From Macrostomum hystrix (taxonomy: Eukaryota > Platyhelminthes > Macrostomidae), in the NCBI GenBank assembly GCA_950097015.1, contig CATNEN010000015.1, positions 1,037,501 through 1,101,500 on the forward strand: DNA of 64,000 nt. The letters run 5' to 3'. Made by a program: the position numbers and the translations under genes. The notes below the pieces were generated by a model. That model had not been told where the DNA came from. It searched no databases and saw only the letters and a program-made list of their open reading frames with translations. Below are positions 23,501-32,500 of this stretch, piece after piece; within the stretch, counting starts at the first letter, position 1; each line of letters begins with the position of its first letter.

Positions 23501-23832
23501 TTGCAGATTGCGCACGTGATCCGTGAGATCCAGCAGTATCAGCAGACACCCTACCGAATTGAGTACAATATCAAGGTTTGTGGTCTCTTTCAATTTTTCA
23601 AAAATACCCGTTCACTAACGTGCTGCTAAAATATTCGTTTTTGCATCGAAAATTGAGTTTCTAAAATCTTGCAAAACCTCTGTTTTGCTGCTACCAGGCC
23701 TGCGACTACTTGTTGGACCCAACTCGTCAAATGGACGACGAAGCGACGTACCAGGCCTCTCTACGACTCGAACCCAGGGCCTCGATCTGCCCTGAGACGG
23801 CTCACCAAACTCGCATCAAGCCGCAGCACTGA
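3462..23832 (+). CDS. RASGRF: RasGRF-family guanine nucleotide exchange factor (5'-partial, 18 exons)
   Basis: Dual exchange factor of the RasGRF family. In characterised members the DH-PH unit acts on Rac-type GTPases and the CDC25 domain on Ras, with calcium/calmodulin binding through the IQ motif. Exons I support: 3462-3568, 3670-3826, 5411-5518, 10078-10340, 13635-14019, 14579-14878, 15112-15190, 15270-15448, 15524-15606, 17235-17310, 17402-17598, 17874-19282, 19587-19743, 19840-20391, 20784-21146, 23262-23379, 23507-23575 and 23698-23832 (TGA). Every junction is GT-AG, all phases agree, and the total is 4737 nt. Domain order is PH (second half), coiled coil, IQ, DH, PH, REM, low-complexity linker, CDC25. 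The N-terminal exons are missing. The 72 nt at 18706-18777 may be one more intron. Vertebrate members have about 1240-1270 residues; the excess here is mainly the Ala/Ser/Pro-rich linker. Confidence 0.95.
4561..5260 (+). repeat. RASGRF: 20-bp minisatellite in a RasGRF intron (35 copies)
   Basis: The unit is CAGGTGTAAGACAGGGCTGT. Thirty-five copies follow each other with no length change, so substitutions are the only variation: A or T in GTAAG/GTTAG, and GGGCTGT against GGTGCGT or GGTGTGT. It lies in the intron between the second and third exons (3827-5410). The rest of that intron shows nothing recognisable. Confidence 0.97.
5985..6255 (+). repeat. RASGRF: 15-bp minisatellite in a RasGRF intron
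   Basis: Units like CCAATGACCAGTATC are repeated about 17 times. The variable bases are mostly in the GTATC/GTGTC segment. Open frames on both strands here exist only because the period is a multiple of three. Confidence 0.93.
7250..8340 (+). repeat. RASGRF: Higher-order 60/57-bp minisatellite (237-bp supermonomer) in a RasGRF intron
   Basis: Two unit types alternate. Type A (60 bp) contains AATTAAACAATTTGAGAG and type B (57 bp) contains GAATGTTTGGTGACAAA. Both end in CTCTATGTACATT. The order A-A-A-B gives a 237-bp higher-order repeat, with B units near 7265, 7501, 7738 and 7975. The array ends with a run of A units only. All lengths are multiples of three, so frames stay open across the array on both strands (for example 7280-8227 on +). 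I read these as artefacts inside an intron. Confidence 0.95.
8341..10077 (+). other. RASGRF: Remainder of the RasGRF intron before the IQ/DH exon
   Basis: Unique, AT-rich sequence with a more GC-rich patch at about 8690-9150. No exon, RNA gene or transposon end was recognised. It ends at the acceptor AG at 10076-10077. Confidence 0.5.
10078..10340 (+). CDS. RASGRF: RasGRF exon: IQ motif and start of the DH domain
   Basis: The exon opens with the IQ calmodulin-binding motif ([14 protein letters not shown]) and continues without a gap into the first helices of the RhoGEF (DH) domain, including [25 protein letters not shown] and [13 protein letters not shown]. The IQ-to-DH distance and most residues match vertebrate RasGRF1/2. 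The exon ends in phase 2 after FLN and the first two bases of the next codon. Confidence 0.96.
10405..10439 (+). other. Perfect 12-bp inverted repeat (hairpin) just inside an intron
   Basis: GGCGAGGGTCAG is followed after 11 nt by its exact reverse complement. The predicted stem is GC-rich. It lies 65 nt downstream of the donor at 10341, so it could form in the pre-mRNA close to the 5' splice site. No function is known to me. Confidence 0.7.
11116..13530 (+). repeat. RASGRF: 2.4-kb purine-rich 16-bp minisatellite inside the DH-domain intron
   Basis: About 150 copies of GGGGAGAAAGAGACAA fill most of the intron 10341-13634, which splits the DH domain. Variants (GATACA, GACAGA, CAATGGG, AGGAAG, GACAGGG) recur in longer blocks. 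The CAATGGG...AAGGAAG block occurs near 11295, 11551 and 12223, at offsets of exactly 16 and 42 units. Two five-G insertions 417 bp apart (13090 and 13507) mark a recent segment duplication. A 16-bp period without stops leaves most frames on both strands open for hundreds of codons; these are not genes. Confidence 0.98.
13635..14019 (+). CDS. RASGRF: RasGRF exon: core of the DH (RhoGEF) domain
   Basis: This 385-nt exon encodes most of the Dbl-homology helical bundle: [62 protein letters not shown] and [14 protein letters not shown]. The segment [10 protein letters not shown] is the highly conserved DH helix that contacts the GTPase. Exon phase (starts with one base completing Ala) agrees with the previous donor. 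Acceptor is TTGCAG and donor GTGAGC. Confidence 0.97.
14038..14412 (+). repeat. RASGRF: 15-bp minisatellite in a RasGRF intron
   Basis: CCCCATTCCAAATAT-type units are repeated about 25 times with small insertions (CCCCCAATACC variants). The array begins about 18 nt after the donor at 14020 and fills most of the intron to 14578. Confidence 0.95.
14579..15606 (+). CDS. RASGRF: RasGRF exons: end of DH and second PH domain
   Basis: Four exons (14579-14878, 15112-15190, 15270-15448, 15524-15606). The first continues the DH C-terminus ([20 protein letters not shown]) into the PH2 strands, with [15 protein letters not shown] at the typical PH position. The next exons carry the acidic loop, [21 protein letters not shown] and the PH C-terminal helix [14 protein letters not shown]. 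The two separating introns are only 79 and 75 nt. This PH packs against DH in Dbl proteins. Confidence 0.95.
15607..17234 (+). other. RASGRF: RasGRF intron holding an 18-bp minisatellite
   Basis: Apart from the array at 16519-16985 this intron is AT-rich unique sequence. A short hairpin (CCCCCCTTCGGGGAG) lies near 16437-16451. No exon was recognised. Confidence 0.6.
16519..16985 (+). repeat. RASGRF: 18-bp minisatellite (about 26 copies)
   Basis: The unit is CAATGATCCCCCAGTTGA. A few copies lack the CAG triplet (CCCCCCTTGAC variants) and one has an extra C. It lies in the intron between the PH2 and REM exons. Apparent peptides such as MIPQLT repeats on + come from the 18-bp period and are not taken as coding. 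Confidence 0.97.
17235..17598 (+). CDS. RASGRF: RasGRF exons: REM (RasGEF N-terminal) domain
   Basis: Two exons (17235-17310 and 17402-17598). The first gives [20 protein letters not shown], aligning with the vertebrate lead-in to REM. The second begins [20 protein letters not shown] and continues [14 protein letters not shown], the diagnostic REM helices that support the CDC25 core. After about 60 residues the similarity stops, where the vertebrate proteins also enter a variable linker. Confidence 0.96.
17874..19743 (+). CDS. RASGRF: RasGRF exons: low-complexity linker between REM and CDC25
   Basis: Exons 17874-19282 and 19587-19743. Composition is extreme: a Gly run near 17945-17998, many poly-Ala stretches, then Gln/Pro/Ser-rich sequence with several Ser-Pro and Thr-Pro sites. 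A short acidic serine cluster ([12 protein letters not shown]) precedes RERLIAKK and resembles the vertebrate DDGDTETSPT segment, supporting homology across the linker. The donor at 19283 and acceptor at 19586 restore the frame. A 72-nt stop-free segment, 18706-18777, has GT and AG ends and an AT-rich composition unlike its flanks, so it may be an intron. Confidence 0.85.
18706..18777 (+). other. RASGRF: Possible 72-nt in-frame intron or exitron in the RasGRF linker
   Basis: It begins GTAAAG and ends CAAACAG, is 72 nt (24 codons) with no stop, and is much richer in A and T than the surrounding Ala-coding sequence. Removing or keeping it leaves the frame intact. It separates RERLIAKK from [11 protein letters not shown]. 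The pyrimidine tract before the acceptor is poor. Confidence 0.6.
19840..20391 (+). CDS. RASGRF: RasGRF exon: conserved Ala motif and N-terminal part of the CDC25 module
   Basis: The exon opens with [17 protein letters not shown], matching the vertebrate SALSAASAFAIATAGA segment, then a poly-Ala run. It continues with [21 protein letters not shown] (vertebrate AATNRVLNVLRHWV) and the start of the CDC25 fold, [18 protein letters not shown]. The acceptor at 19839 was chosen over an earlier AG because only it joins the phase of the preceding donor at 19744. The intron between is 96 nt. Confidence 0.93.
20392..20783 (+). other. RASGRF: RasGRF intron
   Basis: A 392-nt intron with a GTAAGT donor and TTTCAG acceptor. 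Nothing else was recognised. Confidence 0.8.
20784..23832 (+). CDS. RASGRF: RasGRF exons: catalytic CDC25 (RasGEF) domain and C-terminus
   Basis: Exons 20784-21146, 23262-23379, 23507-23575 and 23698-23832. Recognisable segments in order: [117 protein letters not shown]. These cover the Ras-binding surface and the helical hairpin of RasGEFs, so the domain looks intact. The protein ends [17 protein letters not shown] plus a short tail; vertebrate proteins end soon after LRIEPKLPT. The stop is TGA at 23830-23832. Confidence 0.97.
21147..23261 (+). other. RASGRF: Large intron of RasGRF with a long hairpin
   Basis: AT-rich, with no exon seen. It holds the interrupted palindrome at 22024-22119. 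Phrases such as CCATAGAC and TTTACGCAC recur in both orientations between about 21960 and 22340, suggesting decayed fold-back or MITE DNA. Confidence 0.5.
22024..22119. repeat. Interrupted palindrome (about 32-bp arms), probable fold-back element
   Basis: The left arm, starting TTATGCTAGGCTTCC at 22024, is the reverse complement of the right arm ending at 22119, with one mismatch over about 32 bp (including AGTGCGTAAATAGTCT). The centre has two direct copies of GCACGAGTGC around GCGCAG. It lies in a RasGRF intron and would form a stable hairpin. Confidence 0.8.
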
Positions 23833-23847
23833 GAGCTGCTTGAGATC

Positions 23848-24041
23848 CTAACAATCTTGAGATCCTAACAATCTTGAGATCCTAACAATCTTGAGATCCT
23901 AACAATCTTGAGATCCTAACAATCTTGAGATCCTAACAATCTTGAGATCCTAACAATCTTGAGATCCTAACAATCTTGAGATCCTAACAATCTTGAGATC
24001 CTAACAATCTTGAGATCCTAACAATCTTGAGATCCTAAGAT
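23848..24041 (+). repeat. RASGRF: 17-bp minisatellite just after the RasGRF stop codon
   Basis: About 11 nearly identical copies of CTTGAGATCCTAACAAT begin roughly 15 nt after the TGA at 23832, then break down near 24035. The array should therefore be transcribed in the 3' UTR unless a polyadenylation site precedes it. Confidence 0.95.
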
Positions 24042-26735
24042 CCTAACAGACTCTAACAATGCTAAACCTTGAGTGTAAAATCTTGTCTGGTGCAGTGTGA
24101 TGTCTTGTCCCTAATTCGCACTGTCTGTCTCAGTATCTGATTGTAAATAGCACTAAGCATGGCATTCCTTATTGTCTTTTCTATTTGTAATGCTGCTGCT
24201 CTCTGATACTCCACTGCATTCGTCTCTTACTAGACGTCAGCTAGTTGTTAACCAGTCACTCGTCACATAAGAAGCTGTACTGATGTTGTTCAAAGCATGT
24301 TTCAGTTCTACCTGTCTATTGTCCGTCATTCATGTATCCGTCATTCATCATGTATTCCTCCGATGCTACGCATATGTTTACTCTGAGTGTCAGTTCTGCA
24401 TGTCCGTCTTGACGTCTTGTGATACTAACCGCGATCTAATAGCTTGTCTACTCGAATAGACCTATTTTGTTCTTTTATCTAGCTGTTTCGCAAACCGATT
24501 GCGTCCTGTCGCATTTCCTATATTTAAAACTATATAATTAATTTAATTTCTGTCTGCTCTTTGCCTAAAAAATTCTATTCGTCAACTTTTATAAAAAAAA
24601 TACCATGCCACTGTTAACCCATCCCTGAAGGCAATCTAGTATTTTTCCCAACAGTTTACCAACACAGCAGTCTGGCAGGCATTGTTGTACAAAAGTTTGT
24701 ACACACCGCTCTAGGACATTGCGCCCAGTCTTTTTTAAGGCAAAATAATTATCGATTCTTATTGTCCTTATGATAATCATCAATGATATTTTCCGTGTCA
24801 TATTTTTCCTTGCCGATAATGCAATACTGTGAAGCAATACTGGTCAGTTCCTTGTCTTTTTCTCAGTTTTTACATTGAATCTCCAACTACTTGTCTTAGC
24901 TGTTCCTTTCGTGTTCGCTGTTTTCCTTCGGACTGAAGATACGCCACGCCATCGAGTTTATTCGAGACATGTTGATGTTTGGCAAAAATATATTAACTTT
25001 TGCTGCTTCTCCACAATATCAGGCTGGTTATTGACTTATGTTTTAATGAGCGAGTGTGATACGACACAGGGTGGGTGATGCATAGTACGAGTGCTGTGTG
25101 CATTTTCTACTCAAAGACGACTGAACTTACGAAAATACAGGACTCAACGCTCGAGTCTTATAAAAAAGGGAAAAATTCTGGACTGTACATACATTATGTT
25201 AGGAGTTATGTATATACAACATCCTAGTGTATTATGATACGTTGAGTATTTCTACTCGTATATTGAGTTTTAGTTTATCCATCCTAGTATTACCATAGCG
25301 CTTGTAACAATATTTTTATTTCGTAACGATATATTGGGCCAAACTAGCCTATACCCATTGTACACTTTTGGAGGGGTTTTTTCCCAGCCACCAATGAAGC
25401 CTGATTGTTGCACGCCTTTACTGTCTATGTCCCGAACCCCGCCAGCTCGGATTATTTCGCCCACACTATGCAGGGTCTTACAGCCTTCCCCAAACTGAGC
25501 TCTCTTGCTGCCCTAAGTCAGGCGGTCTACTTTTGGACCATAGACATTTCGGGCGTGCACCAATCGACAAAATAATCGATTGCTGCACGCCCCGCGAGAC
25601 CGCTGGCTATATCCGCTCCGTGAGACTGATTGTTGCACGCCCCAACTGTCTGTGGTCCAAAAGTATACAATGCCAGCGCTATGCGCCCTCGGTTAAAAAC
25701 ATTGCAGCACTCATAGCCGTTTATTACTATATCATTCGTATATTGGAAGCACAGAGTGCACACTAGCTAGCAAACAATACTGTATGTGTAAATAAGCCCT
25801 GCATGCTGTTTCAGTCCCTGTAAAATAGTATCGTTTATCTACTTCATAGTTTAAAAAATGAAATCGATTTAAAAGTGGCCTTCGTAAGTTTTCCATACAT
25901 TTGCATCTTTTTGCTTTAGTAGTCCTTGTTCCTATATTATTTCTCCGTGAGCGCACCCCAATTTGCACACAGGTACCTGAACCCTTTTAGCAAGGAAAGG
26001 TGTTCTTTCTTGACCATTTTTCCAATTTACCGAAAAAATTCAATAAATGAATGTCAAGCTGTTGAATTAAATTAGTTAAGACATACATAATGTTTGATTT
26101 TGTATTTGGCTGTTAACACACAGCTTATAATTTGCTCAAATTCAGAGCTAATTGAGATAAAATCTAAAATACAAGGGAAATAAGCATAGTCCAAGAACCA
26201 CATGTGCAAATCTTATGCTAATTTTTACACTTAAAGATAGGCTAAATAAGGCAAATCTTCTCTTTAGCCTTCACGGAAGACAAATTAAGGAGCTCAGAAG
26301 AAATGAAAAATGAGGCGCTTACAAAGGCAATTCGAGTGCCGAATGGACTTCGAATTTCCGGTCATAAACAAAGCATTGTACAAATATCTTTCCAGGCTAC
26401 GAGCAAATTACGAATCGCAACATAGTAACGAAAAAATTAATTTTACGAAAATAAGACAGCGAAGCGAACTATTCGATCTAAATAGAAATGTACGCGTCTC
26501 CAAGTCACGCAAAAAATCCACACTTTTTACTTCTTAATCGAAAGGTAAAAAATGGCTTGAAACTGAAAATCAAAAGCGAAAAAAATGACAACGGACAACG
26601 GGAATTCGCTAAAGTAGAATTTAACGTGAGCGTCGGTAATCGGTCAATGAATTCATTTTTGTCGTCAGCATTTTGACAGTCTCTAATCAGTATCTGCACA
26701 GATGCGTAAACCAACTCGTCACTTTTTTAATGGGA
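24042..26735. other. Spacer between RasGRF and the RIM-BP-like gene (convergent 3' ends)
   Basis: AT-rich and without a supported gene. It must contain the 3' UTRs of both convergent genes. No clear AATAAA was placed for either. It includes a MITE-like inverted-repeat element at 25528-25665 and related phrases (TTGCACGCC, CTGTCTATG) near 25400-25430. Confidence 0.5.
25528..25665. mobile_element. MITE-like element with 32-bp terminal inverted repeats
   Basis: The left end TACTTTTGGACCATAGACA... (25528-25559) is the reverse complement of 25634-25665 at 29 of 32 positions. Both ends finish inward with GGGCGTGCA. The interior has a smaller inverted repeat (AATCGA...TCGATT). It is 138 bp, non-coding and too short to be autonomous. 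Superfamily not assigned; the target duplication is unclear. Confidence 0.65.
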
Positions 26736-29466
26736 TCAGTCGAGCTCAAGGAGCTGCGCCGGCACCAGGCCTCGGTGGCCACCGACCTCCGCATTGTACA
26801 TCCCATCGGGTCGCATCGGACCGAAGGTCAGCACATCGTCACCGCGTCGCAGCTCCAACTCGTAGGACGGAAAAGCCGACGGTGATTCGTCGCTGGGACG
26901 ATAGTCCCGTGCCGCGCGGCGCCTTGTGCCCTGCTGCTGCTGCTGCTGAGGCGAGTGCGGCTGGTATTGCGATGGCGAAGGCTGCTGCGCCATCTGGGGT
27001 GACGATGAGGAGCGGTAGGGACTCATGGCCTCACTTGTTCGACGACCGGGGTTCTTCGAGTCCTCTCTACCCGGGCTGCGACCTCTAGCTTCTCCTGCCG
27101 GTATCTCAATCTTCTCGGAAGTTTCCCCATCGTAACCGAAAGTCTGCACGCCTAGTGAGGTGAGAACTCCTAGTGAAGCCTTTGGTATAAGTGACTTGGT
27201 GAGCCGACAGCTGACAACGGTCTGCTCCTCGACTCCGTTGACGAACACGCGATATCCGGCTACGACAACACCACGGTTGCGGTCCAGTGTGTCCAACGAC
27301 GGCGCTTCCCATTCCAGCATGATGCTTCCGTCTCCAAGGACGCGACTGATGCGCACATTCATTGGCGGGTCCAGCATTCGCGGCGGCGGCTGGTTTGCCT
27401 TCGGCTCAAAGTCGGACCGGCTTGGTCTGGCAGCTGTTGGCCTCGACTGAGGTGGCGAGCGGCTTCTCTGGCGCACAGGCTCAGGCTCAGCCGCATTCGG
27501 GCTGTAGGGACTAGAGTAGCGATCATCCGGTGGATAGAATGCCTGCTGAGAAGCCCGGCGAGGCGAAGGATAGTCCATCGATTCGTCCCTCGTTGGTTGC
27601 TGCTGCTTCTGCGCTTGATACTGGGGTCTGATGGTATCGTCGGGTAGTTGCTGGAATTGTGAATCACGACGTGTTGTGTCAAACGGATGCTGACTGCTAG
27701 GGTAGCCGCTTTTGGCAAAGCTTGGATAGTCATTTTCAGGTTTCTGATGCTGTTGCTGCTGATGCTGCATAGCGGCTCGTGGCTCGTAGGCAGCTTTGGG
27801 GGAAGTAGTCGGATCATCGTATGTGGATGAGCGATACGGCGGCTGCTTTTGCGGCTGCTGCTGTTGCTGTTGAGCCAGAAGGGATGGCGATAGTGGCGAT
27901 CGATCTCGAGGCCTATTGTTGCCCTGTGACCTGGCCACAATCTGCTCTGAGAGTGGAGGATCATCTTGGTTAGTGAGATAGTCGATTGGATCGACATAAT
28001 CATCGAGAGTTTTGCGCTGATTCTGATCTGCTTCTTGCAGCAGCTCTCGGGGTAAGCGCTCTCCGCCACCGCGAAGCTCGTTTGCCAGGCGTCGGATCAG
28101 GTCGTCCTTCTCCTTGCACCGCTTTTGCAGACGCTCAATCTTTGGTCGAAGTTTCGCAACAAGCAGCTCGTTCTTAAACTTGTCTCTCTCCAGGTCCTCA
28201 TAGCGCTTCTTGATTTTGTGAAAGTCGGTCTCCAAGTCGCGATAAAAGTCGTTCTCCCTTTCTAATTCATTCAGGACGTCCTTGAGCTTGCCGAGCTCCC
28301 GATGCAGCCCGGCTTCATCTGTCGATTTCTCCCGCAGCACATCCTTGAGTTGCTGAGTCTCAATCAGCAGGTCGCGCCGATCTTTCAGGATCTTGTTCTT
28401 GTCTTTTAGAGCGACCTTCAAATCATGGACTAGCTCCTCGAGCGCTTCCTTGTCTCGCTTAAGTGTCTCCAAGTGAAACACCTTTGCTTCGAGAGCCCTG
28501 ACAGCTTCTCCCATGTAGGCGTTTTCTTCTTCGAGATTCCTGCAGCGCTCACGAAAGTCTGCCAGCTTCTCTACCTGCTCCTTGAGTGCCTTATTCTCGC
28601 GCTCTGCGGTGCGGTAGTGATTATCGGAGACAGCCTTTTCGTTCTCCACGCCAGCTAGGGCGCTTTTAGTTTCTACCAGCTCGCGATTCAGATTCTCGAT
28701 CTGCTCATTCTTCGTTCGCACCTCGCGGTCTTTTCTAGTGACCTGGTTCTGCAGGTTCTTGAGCTCTGATTTAGCTCCTTCGACTTCCAACTCAAGACTC
28801 GCCAGCTCGTCCTTGGTCCGGTCCAATTCCTCGCTGACCGCCTGGAGTCGTTCGGCCTCTTTTAATGCGTTTTTTGCTACGATCACGCGATCCAGATTGT
28901 CGACCTCGGACTGCAGCTGGAAGATTATTCTCTCTTTTTCAGCAATGTCCTCGCCAAGTCTGGCGTTGTCCTCTGTGAGATCGGTAATGATCTTCTCCTG
29001 GTTGGTGATCTGGCGCTCCTTGTCCTTGATGAGATGCCGCAGCATGTATGCGTCGTCGGCAATTTTCAGCTTGCGGTTCATCTCGCGCTCGATGTAACGG
29101 TTGGTATCGAGCTCGCGACTCTGCGCTCGATTCTCCGCCTTCAGATCGTCCAGCTCGGACTCCGTGTGATGACGTCTCGCTGCCTGAGAGGCGTAGATGT
29201 CGCCATTATCTAGTGCTCCGTTGTGATGTTTCAGCTGCGTATCAAGCCAAGGCGACGTTATGGAATGAGTCATTCCATTGGGATCTTCATCCCTAAGTGC
29301 GGAATTCTTTAGCCGCTGAGGGTTCTGATGGTGATGGTGGGGGCCAGGGCCGGATTCGTTCTCCTCCTGCACCGGCGTGGGCCGTTCACGAAATGAAGGC
29401 TTCTTCGGTACTGGCGGGGGCTGACGCTGCACCGGTTGCTGCTTCGCATGCGGTGGTTGCTGCATG

Positions 29467-29498
<32 letters not shown>

Positions 29499-29585
29499 GG
29501 GCAGCTGATGTTGCTGTTGCTGCTGCTGCTGTTGCTGCTGGAACTGGCCATAGCTCACAGGCCTTGGATTGTGGTGACTGGCCAT
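26736..29585 (-). CDS. Coiled-coil/FN3/SH3 protein resembling RIM-binding proteins (single exon, 949 aa)
   Basis: Start ATG at 29585 (MASHHNPRPVS). The frame is open further upstream to a TGA just before 29672 but has no earlier ATG. Order: poly-Gln/His N-terminus with a proline-rich SH3-ligand-like stretch (QPPPVPKKPSFRERPTPV), a coiled coil of about 350-400 residues, a Gln/Pro/Ser-rich region, one FN3-like domain (PMNVRISRVLGDGSIMLEWE, then VVAGYRVFVNGVEEQ) and a C-terminal SH3 (ELELRRGDDVLTFG, PDGMYNAEVGGHRGLVPAQ). The SH3, with DY at its start, a long ESP loop and ending in RGLVP, resembles the second and third SH3 domains of RIM-BP/TSPOAP1, presynaptic scaffolds that link RIM to calcium channels. 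Oddities: no introns over 2.85 kb and only one FN3 and one SH3. Convergent with RasGRF. The family name is an inference; the domains are visible. Confidence 0.8.
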
Positions 29586-32500
29586 GCCTCGCTTTGGCTC
29601 TAAGGCTCTATGGTTCAAAGGCGGGTCTGCTGCTGCTGGTTGAATTGAATTGCTTGTTTTTGCTGGTGGCAATCCTCACTTCTCGGCGCATTTGGCTTAA
29701 GCAGCGGTTTTTAACAATCGGCTTCTGCCAAACCTCCGTAGAAAAGAAATGGGCGTCTCCCGTCAAAAGAGAGAACTGGCGAAAGAGCTCGCCCTCACCG
29801 GAGTTTCAAAGCGCGCACAGTCTGCCCCCCCATTGGGTGCCAGACTGGCCCAGACGGCACTCTCAAGTATTGGAAGCCGGGGAAGAAGGGAGCATGAGGA
29901 AAATATGCGGGTGATCGAGAGTAAATCGATTTCTTCTCCCGATCAGATCACCCTCCCCAGCCAGTTGGCGGTGGACCTCCCAGTGTTGGTAGCTGCCCTG
30001 GGCTGCTCCGCACAGCCCCAAGTTGTTTCTCCAGCCGAGAATGCTGCAATTGAAACAAGGCACTGGGGTCTGGTGATAGCCGTGCCTTACTGGCTGGGCG
30101 CGTATTGATCAGATCTCAGCTCTCTCTCTGCTTCAGTCCCCTGCTGAGCTGACGCGCAAGTTTCTAATTTTTTTTCGACCAGTTTTTCGCGCTTTTATTG
30201 CCTGGTGGTCCGTAGAGCGCGTCGGAGTCTTTAGCGTTCTTGGATCTCTAAGAAGGACTTTAAGAACCGAATAGGCGACAAGGCGGATAGACAGACGTTG
30301 TACGACATGTAGAGAACTATCGCTAAAATATTCCTGAACGATCCATCCGTTGCGAAGATTTTGAGCAATAAACTTATAAAACCCATAAGAGCCATGACGT
30401 CGTTAAAAAGTTATGTACTCGTGATCAAAATATAAAACGAATGAGTCATAAACTCATACGAGCGTAAGCCCCAACCACTCACTCACCAATGAACATGCCC
30501 CCTCGCGGGCTTGTTCCCCATTGATTGATTGGGCTTTGTTTCTTCAGTGGTATTCAACTCACGCATCCTGTCAGTCAGCGCCAAAATGAGCAGATAAAAA
30601 TATCCTGTTGCCGAAAACCGCTACCAAAAGCAGGCAGTTTCCATATGGGGAACACAGTTGCAGCCATCTATTTTTCTCTGCATTAGTTTAGTCATGAATA
30701 ATTGACAGGCATGAGGCAAAAGCTCCGCGGTCTAACGGACTGGACTTCAATGCAGTGCAAGAGACAGAAACGTGCGCAGGAACTACCGAGCTCAAAATAT
30801 TCTTGAACTCTAGCGCGGAGGGTGAATGCAACGGAAGCATGCGGTATTCGAAAATTAGTGATATATGCGAGAACTGCAGAGGGGAAGACTGATCAGAGGG
30901 TCAGGGGCGGAGGGAAGAAGGATTGGCGAGAGCCGGAGGAAAGGATTAACTGGGATCGAGTGCGGCCTTCTGTATCTGTCCCCACCCCCCACCCGACGGC
31001 TCTGATCCCCAAGCCTTACCCACTCCCCTTCTTGCCGCGTGCAGCTTCTCTCTGCCAGCAGCCATCCAAACCGTCCAGCGAATCCCAGATGGAACTCCCA
31101 TCCCAGCCCGCTCTCTTCCCCATGCCTTCTCCCCTATTCCCCTATGAGGCCAGGTCCTGATCCCTCAGCTGCCAGCCAACCATCCGGCGCCCACCGGCCA
31201 AAAAAGCGTGCCAATCTCTCCTCCAAATGGCCTGCCAGCTCCTAGCACCTCTCTCCCAACCTTACACTTCTTATCCCGTCCAGCCAGCTTGACTCCTCAC
31301 TCCGCAACTCCAGGCATCCCAACTGGCCTCTTCAGACCACAGGAAGAGAGACAGGGAGAGCCTCAACCAGCCGCTGCGTCCAGTGCAAGCACGCATTTTT
31401 CGGAGGCGCTTCGGGGTCACAGCCGCGAAGCCGCACTGCTGACGAACTACAGACCTACCGGCCCACGATTTCTACCGGCAGCCTTTCTGTATATAATTTT
31501 TTCAACCGCACTTCTTTCGGTTCCTCTGAAGCAGTGCTTTTTCTGAGCAGCCTTTGCCAGCTCACGATTCTTACTATTTATTTCTGGAGCGGCAGCAGCA
31601 AGGAGTGAGCGAGGCCGGCAGGGCTCTGGAGGTCCGCTGTCGGCTCTATCTCACCGGTCGGAGGTTTTCAGATACCGCAGCAGTTGGGAGCTTTCTACAT
31701 CGACAGTCATGTCGAAATCGCCTCGAGAGAAGAACAACAGGCAAGATGGGCCCTGTCTTTGCCTTGAAATCTAATATCTCACAAAATGCGTTCGCACTGC
31801 CAGAGTAAAAAAAACTGTAGGAAACGCCCTCCACGAGAAGATTCACCGGCCATGATAGCGAGGGTGGAAGGGTTGAATCGACGGGGTTCCTCATAGATTA
31901 GGAAGATCACCTCATATGGTATTGGGGGCCATGGGCCTTGGAGGCCGAGGTAAACGGGGAGCGCATACGGCCAATGGGACTGTTTATTAACTATTTATGC
32001 CAAACTTTTTGGACGCAGGCCTGGCATCCCCCAGCGCGGAAAAATCCCAGGCTGAATGAAGCGAAAGGTCAGCAGGGAGAAATGAGCCCATTGAATCTGC
32101 GAGCTGCTGCAATAAATATAATGGGATTTTTAGTATTGAGGGGGCTCACAGCCACGAGACTTCCAAGCCAACTTTCTAAATTATACTCAAACTGCCAGTT
32201 AGATTCGGGGATGACTCTAATCTATCTATACGCTGTCATCTGACACTACTATATCTACTGACTACTCTTTTGAATCTACCTTGTCTTCTCTGCCTATACA
32301 CGAGACTGAGAACACGATCTCAACTTGTGCTCAGCGCATGCTCAAAGTGAAGCATGAAAGGCGTATCTGTTGGCAGCGTCATCGATTGATTCATGGAAGA
32401 TCCGATCAAATAAGCGAAAATTCTTCTGGGAGGCGGCATGAGCAGCTCGTCAAGTTTGTCTTCGGTTAGGCTGGTGGCCTTTTTCCTCCGGCGGGTTTTT

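Noticed and set aside
29749-30108. 119-codon plus-strand frame upstream of the RIM-BP-like gene
   Set aside because: No domain, no homology I recognise, and it lies where the divergent promoter and 5' UTR are expected.
30822-31546. Pro/Ser-rich frames in the region before the harmonin-homology exon
   Set aside because: Pyrimidine-rich DNA without splice signals matching the phase needed at 33626. They do not resemble PDZ domains.
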